DNA of 64,000 bases from Bemisia tabaci (GCF_918797505.1 NC_092798.1:13281501-13345500); one strand, 5' to 3'; counted from the stretch's first letter, positions 34,500 through 47,657 are shown. Notes: generated from the letters alone by a model not told the origin. Program-made: numbers and translations.

Positions 34500-34649
34500 A
34501 GGCTTTGTCCACACGTGCGCAGTTTGGAGAAATTAGTTCCGCGAACTGGGTAGTTCGAGGAGCCAGTAATAGCTGAGTTATAACAAGTTCCTGGAACTAT
34601 AGCACCCGAAGTTCCGTGAACCGCGTGCTCGTGTGGACAAGGCCGTAGT
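34500..34649. repeat. TIR element with GGCTTTGTCCACACG ends
   Basis: AAGGCTTTGTCCACACGTGC and GCTCGTGTGGACAAGGCC are inverted ends of a 150-bp element with GTTCCGCGAAC-like inner boxes. Confidence 0.85.
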
Positions 34650-34922
34650 TCTGCATCCCAAATATCCAATTTAGCTTAGACCATGAGCGTCGACCGTAAA
34701 ACAATTGTAATATCCCAGCCATAAGCAACTTTAAGCAGTAAAAAACGCAAAAATCACGCAATTCACGCTCTCATTAATTTGTTCATCCTACCCCCTTGTG
34801 ATGTTTCCGTGACAAAAATCACGACTTCTATCTCTCAACCGGATTTCTAAGTACCCCTGAGTATTTTTCTCCCAAAATTATTATGGAATTATTCTACATT
34901 TGGATCGGTCTGTTGGACCTTC

Positions 34923-35175
34923 CTGCAGTGCTGAGATAGAGCTCCATATGAGAGCTTTCGGAAGTTGCTAAATATTTTCTGCCAAAGTATTAACTTTTAT
35001 GAAAGGTATGGATATTTTTCTTTGAAATTTTGGTTCATTCCGTATGATTCTGTAAATAAACTTCTGTCGAAAATTCAGGGAAAATTACACGTAAATTTTC
35101 AGGTACATTCGATTTTCATCAGCAGAAATTTGGCAAGATCCGAGAGGATATACGACGTTTTTCTTCAGTACAGTG
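34923..35175. repeat. Family A TIR element, copy A4 (diverged)
   Basis: CTGCAGTGCTGAGATAGAGC and ACGACGTTTTTCTTCAGTAC ends; internal GTTGCTAAATATTTTCTGCC box. Confidence 0.7.
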
Positions 35176-35245
35176 GCTTGGTTCCTCGTTACCCTCGTAT
35201 TGCACCATTATGGGAATTTGCAGCTTCCATCACCTTCATTCCTGC

Positions 35246-35445
35246 GAGCTGATTATTAAAAATGATAGACAAAGCGAACATAGAGGGGTCCTATTGATGG
35301 AAGCGGGTGGCTGTAATGGATAACGTGGCTAATTAATAGACGAACTAACGGCAACTCTCGAGATTGAGTTGGTCCACCATTTTCCTCAGTCCATAAATAC
35401 CAGCCGTTTCAACCAATAGACTTGCTCCATTTCCCTCAATTTCAA
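35246..35445. repeat. Family K repeat, copy K1 (partial)
   Basis: GCTGATTATTAAAAATGATA, GGTCCTATTGATGGAAGCGG and TTTCAACCAATAGACTTGCT follow the K order; the right terminal repeat is missing. Confidence 0.75.
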
Positions 35446-35710
35446 CAAGAAGCCAGGAGCACCTGTGCGTGTGTTTCTTTTTTCGGTAGATTTTCAGGAT
35501 TAAGTTAAGCTGGAATCACTTCACATGAGAGATTATCCTATGGTTATTTTTCATAAGAGCGTCAAGTTATTTTGGATCCATTTGGAAAATTGAGTCCTTC
35601 GGCGAATCGAGATTGAGGAATAAAATCACTCTTCATATTTGGAAATGGACTGCTTCATTGTTGCCAAGTATTTTTGATAGATCCACGTCGATCAAATCCA
35701 TACCCTACAA

Positions 35711-35966
35711 TACTGCCGTGCTAACAAAGCACGCCGTATGAACCCTCAGGCGTTGCCAAATTTTCTTTGATAAAACACGAATTTTTTGGTAAACTTATGA
35801 ATGATTTTCATCCAATTCTTTAGATATTTATACAGCAATTTATCTTTAAGTTCCTGTAAATTTCAAGGAAAATTATTCACAACTTTCCTCAAAAATAAGC
35901 ATTTCATCGGAGGAAATTTGGCAACTCTCGAATGCCCATACGACGTTTTTCCTTAGTACGGTAGAA
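35711..35966. repeat. Family A TIR element, copy A5
   Basis: TACTGCCGTGCTAACAAAGC and ACGACGTTTTTCCTTAGTAC ends with GCGTTGCCAAATTTTC / GGAAATTTGGCAACTC arms. Confidence 0.85.
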
Positions 35967-36277
35967 TACCGGCGAGGTCGGTCCGAAAAAAATTTCACGA
36001 GAACCGAAGTCAGCGATGCATACTATAATTTCTGTTTATTTGATTCGAATTAGGACGAGCAGAATTTCCACCAAAGAACCTCACTGCATCAGAGTCGATC
36101 ATTTTCAATTTGAACCCAGATGCTACAACCCCCCCCCCCCCCCCCATCCTGCTTACCCCTGTCACTTCATTAGCCGGTTCAAATCATTCCCCTGACGGAG
36201 AGAGTTTACAAGTTATTGAAATTCATTTCACCAGTTCGGCACGCTCCAAACACTCATTTTGAAAGTTGAGTAAATAC

Positions 36278-36525
36278 AGGGTTGCCACAGAATTTAGAGA
36301 ATGGAATTCCCTGACATTTCCCTGACACATTTTGTTGAAATTCCCTGCCAATGACAGGTAGTTTTGAAGACATCATAATTGAAAATAGTTCTCAGGCAAA
36401 ATTTGTTGTTCGAAACCTCAAACCCATTCTAGAAAGCAAATAAAGGTGATTTGACAAATTTTTCCTAACATTTTCGTCATTTTCCCTGACATTCCTCGGT
36501 TTTCCCTGACTTTAAAAAATTTAAA
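36278..36525. repeat. CCCTGACATTTCCCTGAC-type repeat
   Basis: Several TTCCCTGAC words on both sides of a unique core; a weaker relative lies at 44494-44590. Nature unknown. Confidence 0.55.
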
Positions 36526-37606
36526 CTTTCATCGTCTTCTCATGGAATTATGAATTTAATTTGTTTCATTTTTTTTTAGCCTTGATTCCTTATTTTGTTT
36601 GATTTCTTCCTACTTACGTTTGAGCTACTCGATATTTCTCTACGCAATGCTAAGATATGGGTAGATACTTAGATATTAGCGTGAAACCGAAAATCCATGG
36701 TTGATACCTCAGAAAAAACTGCATTGCATAAACGACGGGCAGAATCAAACTTTTGATTTAGATATTAGTACAGCTATTAGTATTGAATATCATGGAATGG
36801 CGTGTTTTCGACCTCTGAGAACTATCCTTGCATGTATTTATGATGGGGGTGTGTTGGGTAAACTCTGATTTGTTTACATTCCCGCCGAGTATTCAAGTCG
36901 TTAATTGGGGTGTAATTATACTTTTCATCTGATGGCGTGCACTGCGTTATAATTGGTCCTTGTCATGTCAGATTGTTGCCAGCGTGGAAGACCCTCTTAT
37001 TCCACGAAAGCTAATGCATGATTCTCGATTGCTTGACTCACGTATTCGATCTCACAAATTGAGTTTTAGAGCTCAACTTTCAACAAGCTTACACCGCACG
37101 GCCGGAAAGATCTCGAATAAGTTGTCCACCCTTCAGGAACTTTAAGTTCGAGGCTCTGGTTGCTCGTCCATCGAAAACGACGGAAATAACATCACCACAC
37201 CAACATTTCTCGAGGGTGAATGTGAAACATGTTTATCGACCGACGAGTTCTCGAAAAAGCTCATGCCAACGCCAGATTTCAGTTTCGGCTTTTGAACTGA
37301 CATTAAAGTCCAGTGCAAAATTAAAGCGTTCTGGTTGAAGTTGGCAAATGGCGCACTTAACCTTCAAAACCCGAAACTCGGGATCTGGACAATTGGACAT
37401 GGTACATTGCTCTCCGGAATCTGTTGCCACATTGTTACGATATCTGCTACACTTTACAGGCTACGCCGCCGGAATTTTTCACTCAATTTTGCATGTTCGA
37501 TGTTCACTTTGCCTCATACTTGGAAAAAGTATTTGTCTTTTCGTGCGCTACGATAAAACTTGATTTGCGGAAGTGATTTCGCAACCTACTTCAGTTGATG
37601 AGTCTA

Positions 37607-37917
37607 CAGGGTGATCCAGGTTAAACGGTCGGACTGCAGGAGCCGAAACACCCCCAAACCCCCTCTTTAAATTGAGATTTCGACTTTTGAAAGATCATCT
37701 AAGAATTCAGGGCGTGCAAGTACAAGGAAGTACAATTTTTCATGAGATTTGGTTCACAACCGTTGCCAAAATTCAGGAAAAACTTTTACTTTCCGAAATG
37801 GGGGCGTAGCTCCGACTGAGGACACTTTTGGAAAAGACCTTATATGCAACAAAAAAGTCTTATTTTGACCCATAGAAGACGCTCCTGCAGTCTGACCGTT
37901 TGACCCTGGATCACCTG
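37607..37917. repeat. TIR element with CAGGGTGATCCAGG ends and 4-bp duplication
   Basis: CAGGGTGATCCAGGTTAAAC and GTTTGACCCTGGATCACCTG ends, second tier CGGTCGGACTGCAGGAGC / GCTCCTGCAGTCTGACCG. Flanked by TCTA on both sides. Confidence 0.85.
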
Positions 37918-38215
37918 TCTAGTCTAATGGACCTTGGACCATCTAAGGTACCATGATGTAAAAAACTGTACTGATATGGCTTGTAGATTAGTAAAAAAAA
38001 AAACAATGATCCGTTGCACACGAAAATTACAGCCACTTCGCAGACTTATTTTGAAAAGTTTACATACGAGCGTTTATTTTCTCTTTAGTTGGAAGAAAGA
38101 AAAGAAAAAAAAATAAATTTTTCACGTAGATTGAAACACGCATCAAAAAGATTTGCAACAGGGTGCCGGATTATTTATTCCTTTAGATTAGGATTTCTTA
38201 CGTTTCCCTTTGGAC

Positions 38216-38400
38216 CAGTGGCATGTCGCGCTTTGCGATGAATCGTTGATCAGTCATTTAAACATATGGAAAAGGATAGATTATCAGGTAGTTTGCAAGG
38301 AAGAGACCTTAAAAATCCATTCTTTACTATAGATTCAAGTAGAAAACTATCGATAGTCGACGATTGACGCTTCGCCAATGATTTGGACATACCTAGTGGT
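38216..38400. repeat. Family E element, degenerate copy E6
   Basis: CAGTGGCATGTCGCGCTTTG, TATGGAAAAGGATAGATTAT and TCTTTACTATAGATTCAAGT follow the E order; the right end is not clear. Confidence 0.6.
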
Positions 38401-38566
38401 CGGTGGTAAAGGAAAAAATTAGGACGCACGCTAAAGAAAATTTCTGATGCAGAGTGCAAAGATTAAGCTTTATGGAGTAGACTTTAGACATTTGATGCGC
38501 TTAACGTGATTTTTTGACAATTTAGTCTTTAACAGTTTCCTTCAGGGACGAAAGTTCCTCTCCCTA

Positions 38567-38824
38567 TACTGCTATGCTAAGGAAAAACGCCGTATGAACA
38601 TTTGAGAGTTGCCAAATTTCATCCAATGAAATATTTATTTTTGGGAGAGAGTTATGAATATTTTATCGTGAAATTTTCCGATATTTAAGATCCAATTACG
38701 AAGAAAATTCTCTAAAAAATTAAACGGAAAATATTCACGAGTGTTCCTGTAAATTCGCATTCAATCTAAAGAAATTTGGCAACTGATGAAGGTTCATACA
38801 GCGCTTTTCTTTAGCATGGCAGTA
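38567..38824. repeat. Family A TIR element, copy A6
   Basis: TACTGCTATGCTAAGGAAAA and TTTTCTTTAGCATGGCAGTA, flanked by TA on each side as expected for a TA-targeting element. Arms nearly intact. Confidence 0.88.
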
Positions 38825-39433
38825 TATAACATTCACTTATTTCTCCCTGTAGTTTGCTGTCAGATAAATTTAACGGTTCGCAAGTGTTTGCCGTCAATTC
38901 AATCAAGGAAGCTCAAAGTGTCTTCAGCTTTGTCTCTGTTCCGAGGCGAAGCTTTCATGGCCGGCATTCAGCACTGGCGGATCGATGAATGACCATGCTT
39001 GACCGATTAAATTGATTGTACAAACTCATAGGAGCGGAAAGCACCATCAAAGGAACGACCGAGCGTTTCATAAGGACGACCGTCCGATTCAAGACCGGGG
39101 ACATGGTGGTAAGAAGTTATTTAATTAAAGTTGGGAAACGACAAACGAAACAGCGGGAGTGAAAACAGAAAAAAGGGAAAAGAAGTTCGCGAAGCTCAGA
39201 GATACATCAAGTCGGCCGCTGCTAACATCTTGCGATTCTGAGAAAGAGCCGGCGGCAGGTGTGAAGGTTGCCAAATAAATATTTAAAGGCAGCAATGTGT
39301 GAGAAATTTGCTCCTGTTTACTAGAGTACCTATATAGGGAGAGTCGAAAAGTTTGAGGTTAGGTGATGGAGCTCTTAGACCCCAAAAGGTAGGCAATCTA
39401 TGAATTCAAATTATCCTGGGTGATTTGTGGGTT

Positions 39434-40940
39434 ATAGGACATTTCGTCAACGATTTTTTGTCCGCGCACCTGTTTTTTCCAGTAATTTACGTCCACGCGT
39501 TTTTTCGGCACGGAAGTTTTGGTCCACGTGCCAGTTGAGACCCAAAGTTAATTGGCTCACATGTACATACAAACGACCATTGCTCACGACGTTTTTGGAT
39601 GAAAATATATAATGTCTTGGAAGAATGAGGGTTTGCTTGTTTTTTTGTTTTGTCTGTTTGGTCCAACGGAGAATAATACATAGTTGAGAGTTTTGGTAAA
39701 AATGGGGGAGCGTCAATTCCATGAGACAAAATTCACTAAAACTCTCTACACCTCTTTGGTGTAACAGGACTTAATTATCTTTCAAGAAATTCCCACCTTG
39801 TTATACCTGAACCGGATAAACCTCTATATTTGCCTCAGCTAAAGGCTCTTAGATTTTTCCTGTGTACGATAAGTATCTTGATTTATTTTGCGAGGAAAGA
39901 TCTGTACTTTTAAAGGATGCCTGTCATTCTTAATACGTTCAATATCGTATTATACTGTGCAACAACTCCGTTGTGAAATAGTTGCTTCAGGCGCCACCGC
40001 ACGGCGGCCGGCGGCCAGCGCCAAACGCGCATTGGCGCCTACAAACCTAAGTGGATACTTCAAGCATTGCGCAATGCGTGAAGTATCCACTTAGGTTTGT
40101 AGGCGCCAGTGAGCCTCTCGCGCTGGACAGCACGCCGCTCCGCTCTGTTAGGCTTTAATATTTATCCTCGCATAGTCAGCGTTTTTTAACTCATGATTTT
40201 GAAATGTTTGCACACTCTGCATTGATTATTCTCATTTAAATTGATGGGAAAAAATATGTATCAATTATTTATCAAAGGAGAATAATAATATAATGTGTGT
40301 TTTTTAAATATTGGTGGTTCCGTGTCAAATTTAATGATTTCCAAAGCACTTGAATTTTTTCTTTTACATTTTGTGCTTTTATTGTGCTGCAGCGAGGTGT
40401 ACGCGCAACGAAACGCTCAAAATTTGACGTATTTGACTCTAAAAGATCGATGTACAAATGGGTTAAAACTAAAGATTGCGTGCTTCTTGGTTTTTTCCCT
40501 CTTTTATTCATTTTTGCAGTTTCTGTCGGCACAACTACGGCTCATTGAGATTAATGTCGCTTGGAAAAGGTTTTACGAATATTTGTCACGTTTTAAAAGT
40601 GTGAATGTTTCCAAAATGAAGTAATAATTTCGTAAAGAAAAATAAAAAAAATAAATAAAAGAAAAGTACTTACACATATATAAAGGTATATTGTACATTC
40701 AATATTTTAAGGATAGAAATAAAACCAAATATTAACCAATGATAATTTAAAAAGATGTTTCAAAAGGAGAAAGTAATAATATTTCATTTTAGGAAATGAG
40801 CAACCATAACAACACCTCCTTCTCTCTTAATTTCTCATTTCGATATTGTCAATATAATTTAACATACCGACTAAAATATAACGCTTGGACCAAGTCACTG
40901 TTGCTTGTTTTACGTGTGGGCGTAAACTGCTGGACAAACA
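39434..40940 (+). repeat. Family D long dispersed repeat, copy D1 (1.5 kb)
   Basis: GTCAACGATTTTTTGTCCGC, TTTTTCGGCACGGAAGTTTT and on to GTGGGCGTAAACTGCTGGAC match D2 with high identity. It has about 400 bp (40110-40505) that D2 lacks, immediately after a long hairpin at 40036-40110. No convincing coding frame. Confidence 0.88.
40036..40110. repeat. Long perfect hairpin inside D1
   Basis: TGGCGCCTACAAACCTAAGT through ATACTTCA pairs with TGAAGTATCCACTTAGGTTT GTAGGCGCCA around the self-complementary loop GCATTGCGCAATGC. Confidence 0.95.
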
Positions 40941-41029
40941 TTTCTTCGGATGATATTTGAGTCTAATAGAAAAGTAATGACTATTTTCTTCGAATATTGC
41001 AAAGAGTTTCATTTGCGATTCCAATAAGA

Positions 41030-41250
41030 ATCTGGAAGTTTCAAAGAAACATATTCACAACTTCTTCGAAAACGATATCGTCTACCTGAAGAAAAATTGC
41101 ATCGTCCAAAAGCTCATACAGCGTTCGTCCCTCCACACAATAGAAGGAAGGATTGAAGGAGTCCGATTTTTCCAGGACGAGCAAATTCATTTTCTGTTGA
41201 CACGGGATGGGGAAAATAGATTTTCGATTGGGAAACATATTTTTTGGACG
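41030..41250 (-). other. Unrecognised open frame
   Basis: Minus frame with LEKSDSFNPSFYCVEGRTLY and ELLDDAIFLQVDDIVFEEVV. Composition looks protein-like, but I recognise no family and no splice context is convincing. Confidence 0.15.
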
Positions 41251-42263
41251 ATGCGTGTTTTTATGATATATTATTAATATGCCTCACTAAACTGTGTTCT
41301 GCAGCTACTGTGTTTTCGCAAGAACGCAAAATTTCTTTTTCTCCATTTTAAACCATTGAAAATGATTAAAAGTAGGTGGCGCAGTCTGCATCGATAAATG
41401 CCGAGTTTTTTATATACATTTCGAAAGACAAAAAAGAGTATTACCAACTTTGCGAAAATCACCACTGATTAGGAGATGCTCCACCTTGCAGCAAAAAACG
41501 TATTCAAAGGGAATATAGATAATTCTGCATACAACTATTCCAACTCCTAAATGGGTGAAATTGCATAACCGCTTGGTTGAAGGCGAACCAATATTTTAAA
41601 CTTCTTGAGTCAAGAACTCGAGCATGGACGGGTCTAATAAAATGACTGCTTCATAACGAGTGGTTGACGAGCCAATCCTTTTTCTTGTAGGTCCAATACT
41701 TAAAAGCAAAAAAATTCAGGATTTTTCCCACTTATCAAAAAAGATGAAAAAAGGTTACCTACAAAAGTTTCCTTGCAAAGATCTGCAGAAACTTTGAAAC
41801 GTCTCCATGTCGAATACTTTCCTATCTGCTCAAAACAACGCAATCAGAACTGCAGTTCCTAAAATTACAAACTCATGTACCTACTCTGTTGTAAAAATCG
41901 TAAATAATTTTACAGGATTCGTCGTTCGTCCCGGAGGAAGGAACCTAATTCTATTCCGAGGTTGCAAAATTGGCTCAAACAATTTAATCTTCTATAAGAG
42001 TGTACCGGCGCAATTTTTGTTCAAAATTTGTACGATTTTTGTATGAGATCAAGGGAAAAATCGATTGAATTTTCAGTTAGGAATGCTCAAGATTCTCTCG
42101 GTAAGAATGCAATTTCCTAGGGGGAATTTGACAACATTCGAATGAAGTTACGTTCTTTTGTAAGGGGAACGACGGATTATGAGCGATCCTTGATGAGTTC
42201 GGTATTTTGATTTATCCTCGTAATCCCATCTTGATTATCCGGTCGAGTACACGTCAACAATTG

Positions 42264-42383
42264 GACGTATTTCTATCAAACGGAACTATGTGCATTAAGA
42301 CATGAGCCCTGAGACCCATAAGAATACACGCATTACAGGGCTCACGTCATAATGCACATAGTTCCGTTTGACAGAAATACGTC
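42264..42383. repeat. Family J hairpin element, copy J2
   Basis: GACGTATTTCTATCAAACGG and CCGTTTGACAGAAATACGTC ends; flanks CAATTG / CACTTG match at 5 of 6. Confidence 0.88.
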
Positions 42384-42445
42384 CACTTGGGACAAACAAT
42401 CCTTCTTCCTCTTATTCTTCCTTTCTTGTATTGCTTGTAGGGATA

Positions 42446-42525
42446 GTTAGACGAGACGGGAGGAGGCGGAGGGAGGGGAGGAGGGGAGGGGGGGAGGGAG
42501 GGGAGGAGGGGGGAGGGTTATTATA
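42446..42525. repeat. G-rich (GGGAGGAGG)n tract
   Basis: About 80 bp of G/A sequence with runs of up to seven G; could form G-quadruplexes. Confidence 0.85.
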
Positions 42526-42820
42526 AAATAAAAATAGCGAAACGGGAGCAAAAAGACGCGGCGAACCCGTAATCTCATTAAAAAGTTGAGCGAGTCTCAA
42601 GATCCAACATCGCGATAAGTCTGAGGTGAAATTATCGGATTAAAATATAAACCGAGCGAAATTCAATTAAACATTTTTTTTATGGCGACGCAAGATTTAA
42701 TTATCACCGGGAAACTTTCCGCGTCCCGGTGCGTTATCGACGCTTTCAATCTGTGAAAAAGCCTCCCAAGCGTGATGTATTGGCGGGTGAGGCGTGACAG
42801 AGGTGAGATTATACCGAGGA

Positions 42821-43067
42821 TGTGCTAAGGAAAACCGCCGTATGAACATTTGAGAGTTGCCAAATTTATCCGCATAAAACGTGTATTTTTTATAAAATTT
42901 GTACATATTTTTTCGTGAAATTTTCGGATGTGTAAGATCAAAATACGAACAAAAATATCTGAAAAATTGGAAAATGAATATTCACAATTTTTCCAGTAAA
43001 TTCGGTTTTTAGTGGAGATAATCTGGCAACGTCTAAAGGTTCATACGGCGTTCTTCCTTAGCACGGA
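42821..43067. repeat. Family A TIR element, copy A7
   Basis: TGTGCTAAGGAAAACCGCCG and CGGCGTTCTTCCTTAGCACG ends. Confidence 0.85.
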
Positions 43068-44727
43068 TGTAGAGACGACACGATTTTGAAATCCGGCGAA
43101 CGGTTACTGAATCGGAAAATTCGGAGAGGTAGCGTCTTCTTACTGAAATTCACCCTCATAACTCACTAAAAAAAACAAGTTATTTTCAAACATATTTAAT
43201 TTTGATCTTTAAGAGACACATTTTCAAGAAATAATTAGAAAATGTTTTAAAGGGATATTACATGACAATTACTAAGATTACAACTTACGATTAGGCCATT
43301 GCCGTGGTTCAGAATCACTTCATGAGAGAAAAACACGCACCTGTAACAGAAAATTATGATACAATACAATTATTGATACAAATTATGATACAATTATTCA
43401 ACAATATTCATAAATTATTTTCTAAAAGAACACAAACTCAGGTGTTAATTTCAAAATTTGATATGTAAATTTACAATTCCTTAAAAAATTAAAATTTTCT
43501 GGATTTTTCGATAAGCTGTCGAAAGAACTGAAAATAAAGAAGAGATAGTCGAGCGATGAGACAAAAGTCCAGTTTCTCCACAAAAAAGGCAAAACAAAGT
43601 GGAATCTTCCGTTGAAAAAAGTAAGAATGCTTCTCCATGGCATTTTTGGTAAAACATGTTTCTCTTGATTTTCCGAATATTTCAGGTTTTCCAGCCCTAC
43701 GGGCACCTGGAGCACTGCTCTGTTATATACCCTTACAATTCAAAAAATAAAACTGAACATTTAAACAATTTTATTCGAGATAAGAGGTTTAAGAAAAAAA
43801 ATGGATTCAGATAAAATCCTTTTTCTCTTAACTGAAAATTTTTCACTAATTTCGTACTAAAAAGCAATCAACCTACAAAAAACTGCAGCACGCGAAAAGA
43901 ACAGCAGAAATTAACAATATTTAATGGATGCGCCTGACTTACAATTAAGAAAAAAGGAAGATGAAACAAAAGGAATAAAATCAAATTAACGCAATATTGG
44001 CTCGCTTGAAATTCTTGGAAACTTTTCCTCTTTTTAATGAGGGAGAAAATGTTGCGCCTCCTCGTGGGATGACTGCTTTTTAGCGTGATAAAATCGCTTA
44101 ATACTGCATTGTGCTGCTGAGAATAAAACGCGACATTTTATCATTACTCCGCAACAATGCCATTGAGTGTTGACATTTTCTAGATATTCTCCTTTTCATT
44201 TACGGCACGATGCAGAATAGGCGAATTTTTTTTTCTCGTTAAAATTGGCCGCATTGACAAAAAAAAGCAAGAATCATCGATGGAACGATAAAAAGAAAAT
44301 ACTTTAATGATCGCCACCGTTCAACCTTATTAGTTAAATTTATTTTTGCAGAAAAGAGTGTGACTGAATTATGCTATCAAAGGAAGAAGTCATAGGAAAT
44401 GAAAATGGAGAAAATACAGGTGGAGTAAGAGTTTACCCCACAAGTTGCGAATGTCACATTCAACGAGGAAAATGGGCCAAAAGTAGGGTTTCCATACGTT
44501 CATTTTCGAATTCTCTGACTTCCCCTGAATTTTTATACTTTCCTTTGCATTCGAAATTTCAAAATTCCCTGATCTTGGATCAATTAAGACTTCCACATGG
44601 ATTTGCTTCCTTTTACTTACGCAAACTTCAGCTAAACTATGACGGTATCTCCATTTCTAGAGTTTCAAATCAAGGAAAACTGCTACGATAACGATTCATT
44701 GGACTATACATTTAGCAATTAGGAACT

Positions 44728-44840
44728 AAAAATTCGGGCTTAGTTCATAAACAACGTATGTGCAATTAATTTCCCTATGCACATAAATGTTTTTACGGCT
44801 GAGCCAGAAATTGCAGTTCTCAATTGCGAAATGTAGTCAG
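44728..44840. repeat. Repeat related to 14150-14262
   Basis: AAACAACGTATGTGCAATTA, TTTCCC.ATGCAC and GAGCCAGAAATTGCAGTTC recur at 14150-14262 in the TRPM intron. Short and undefined. Confidence 0.5.
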
Positions 44841-45022
44841 ATTGATCAGGCTTCATTCAAAGACGAGTAAACGATCAATCTCGAGTTTCATCTCTAGCTG
44901 AAGCTCAAGTGCCGAGATTGGGAGAGTATATTGACAGATCTCTAATCCAAAGAACCCATCATGCCTTCGCCGATGCCTCCGCCAGTAAAATTAAAGGGCA
45001 AAAAACGTCACCCTTCTGACAT

Positions 45023-45240
45023 AGACATAAGAGCGTAACGCGATTTCCACGTGAGCCCTGTTTCACATATACATCCATGTTTCCTAGGGCTCATGCGGAA
45101 ATTGAGATACGCCCTTACGTCAGAGAAGCGACGATAAGACATAAGAGCGTAACGCGATTTCTACAAGACCCTAGTTTTACATGTGAATCCATGCTGTATC
45201 CCGAAATCGAGATACGCCCTTACGTCAGAGAAGCAACACA
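45023..45240 (+). repeat. Tandem repeat, two units of 114 bp
   Basis: Units begin AGACATAAGAGCGTAACGCG at 45023 and 45137 and both end GAGATACGCCCTTACGTCAG; a related third piece lies at 48434-48500. Confidence 0.85.
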
Positions 45241-45484
45241 AACGCAGCCAACGAGTGATTTCGAGTAATCCGTTGCTTTATCACGCAAGTTCACGTTTTT
45301 ATAACAATCAAAGATCGCCTGAAGGCTATTATCTGATGTTACACTTTCGATCAGTTTTGAATTGTGAAATATTCTTAAATCATGTTCTGAGTCAATTTTT
45401 AAAACAAATAGGTTTCACTTTAGACCTCTCCCAGTGTAACCAACCTGCTTCCCATCCAGTGAAAAAGTTGGTATCAATTCAGCC

Positions 45485-45741
45485 GGCTATTAATTGCAAT
45501 TTATAGACAAAGCCATATAGATAAAAAATTCAACGGGAAAATGGACCGACCCTGTTGGTTGAAACGGATGCTACCATAAACTAAAAAGGGAAATGATGGA
45601 CTAACTATATAAGGACCCCCATGAGTTACTTAGTTAATCTATTACGTATTTCCTTTGTCCATTGCAACCATTCACTTCCACCAACAGGATCCCTCTATTT
45701 TTTGTTTGTCTATAGCTTTGTCTATTAATTTCAATGATCGG
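45485..45741. repeat. Family K repeat, copy K2
   Basis: TTATAGACAAAGCC, CTGTTGGTTGAAACGG and TCTATAGCTTTGTCTATTAA; inverted ends. Confidence 0.75.
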
Positions 45742-45837
45742 ATATTTTATGAGGGAAGGTTGGCTACCTTTTTTACTATAAGGCTTCCATTAAACTATCC
45801 GTACGCACTCTCCCAGTCCAGCGGGCTCGACCACACA

Positions 45838-46053
45838 ATAGACAAAGAGACAAAAAAATATAGAGGGATCCTGTTGGTGGAAGCGGGTGGTTGCAATGGC
45901 CAAAAGAGGTAGGTGATAGACTAACTACATTTAGTTAGTCTATCATTTTCTCTCTTAGCCCATGGGAACTACCCATTTCAACCAATAGGCTCGTTCCATA
46001 CTCCATATGTCTTCTTCATCTATCGCTTTGTCTATAAATTTCAACATTCAGCC
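45838..46053. repeat. Family K repeat, copy K3
   Basis: ATAGACAAAGAGACAAAAAA, GGATCCTGTTGGTGGAAGCG, GATAGACTAACTAC and its complement, then ATCGCTTTGTCTATAAATTT. Confidence 0.8.
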
Positions 46054-46460
46054 CGCACGTACTCCAGCTGCCGAAAATCGAAAATTCAGGCGCAAAGGTG
46101 AGTCCAGCCGCGGGTGACAGAAGGACGAAATAAGCCTCGTTAGAGCCTGGATCCACCCTGAGTTGCGGGCGGAGACATAATTTCGGAGGGACTTACCGCC
46201 GGCGAGAAAATTTAACTCGGAGCAAACGTTAATCGTGAGAATTAGTGTAGGGCGAGAGCTTACGACGCGTGCGGGGGAGAGGGGGAAAAGCGGCGATGTC
46301 TGGGAGGTGGGATTTACGAGAACTCTATTACAGAGCGAGGTTAGGCGGAGTGAGGTGGTAATAGTGTCGCGGCGACTCCTATCGTGTATGCAACACTCAC
46401 GACCGCCGCAAAGTGGAGCGCGCTCCTCAGAATGGTCGGACGAAAAACATTTTACAAAAA

Positions 46461-47012
46461 TGGACCACTAGATAAGGTACGAATTTCAGTATTCTGATAC
46501 ATGTTTCTTAACCAAAATTTTACGTAAAACACGATGCACACAACGAAAATTACCGAAATTAACTCCTTACGAAGATGTTTAATGATTCTTAATGCGTGAA
46601 TTCAAACCACCCGCTCATGAAAACTCAATGCTCTACGTGATTCACATCGCGCGCTAAACGTTATCATGACAGTCTCTGCGATATAAAAATCTGGCAACCT
46701 TAATCTTGACGCTTTGGCTCAGTTATAGCAAATTGCTAATAGTTTGAACAACACATGATGGGAAATGAACATTGTTCGATTGAGAAGCTTGCTGAAACCG
46801 TTGTAGTGGGCGATTTGACTCACGTATAGAGCTTTGAGTTTCTTGTGAGCGGGCAGTTCAAATTCCTCGTAACCAATGTGAAATAAAAACGTTAATATCT
46901 TCGTTAGGAGTTGGTTTCCGTAATTTTCGTTGTGTGAATCGTTTTCTACGTGAAATTCTGGTTAAAAAACGTGTATCAGATCGCTTAAATTCGTACCTTG
47001 TCTAGTGGTCCA
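46461..47012. repeat. Family C TIR element, copy C3 (full length, 552 bp)
   Basis: TGGACCACTAGATAAGGTAC and GTACCTTGTCTAGTGGTCCA ends. The interior is in the opposite orientation to C1. Confidence 0.9.
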
Positions 47013-47267
47013 TTGCAAATTTTGATGTTAATTTTCTCGCACTGGAGACTTCAAGTGGTGCTTCTCGTCGAAAATTTTACTAGACAATCGATGGAACCAC
47101 TTTTTATAACTTCCCAGATTCTTATTTACAAAAGCACGTGTGGACCGAGTTCATCAGAAAGGAACCAACCCACATTTTGGAAGAGAACGAATGTATGCAT
47201 TTTATTGGTTGGTGTTACTGGGAAACTACCTAGTATAAATCCTCTTAAGATTTTGTGTAATAGATCT

Positions 47268-47492
47268 GCACTGGGGAAAAAAACACATTGGATCGAGAGT
47301 CCAGACTCTTGAAAACATTGACAAGAAAAAGGACTCTTGATTCAATCAGATTTGAGCTTAAATCAAAAGAAAATTCGCTTAAATTAAGAGGCTTGCTTCT
47401 TGATTTAAGCTAGATTCTGATTGAATCATACTTTTTCTTGTCGATGTTTTTAAGAGTCTGGACTCTAGATCCAATGTGGTTTTTTTCCAGTG
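47268..47492. repeat. Family B (CACTA-like) TIR element, copy B3
   Basis: CACTGGGGAAAAAAACACAT to GTGGTTTTTTTCCAGTG; hairpin arms as in B1, 225 bp. Flanking dinucleotides TG/TA differ at one base. Confidence 0.88.
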
Positions 47493-47657
47493 TAGGCTAT
47501 AAACCTAGAAACATCCTTCAAGTTTGAAATTTTCACCTCAAGCAAGTAAAAAGTTAGAGGGAGAAAAGGGACTTATGGATCACCCCGTGAGCATGACGTA
47601 ACATCTTGCCGACGAAAATATTCACGCCATGTCCGGCCCCCTTCACTGACTGTTCCT

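Noticed and set aside
39427..39612. Similar 60-codon proteins encoded by D1 and D2
   Set aside because: Similarity simply reflects the DNA repeat; changes are not biased to silent sites as far as can be seen.
40294..40624. Open frame with a hydrophobic start inside D1
   Set aside because: It lies in the part of the repeat absent from D2 and is AT-rich; there is no conserved family feature.
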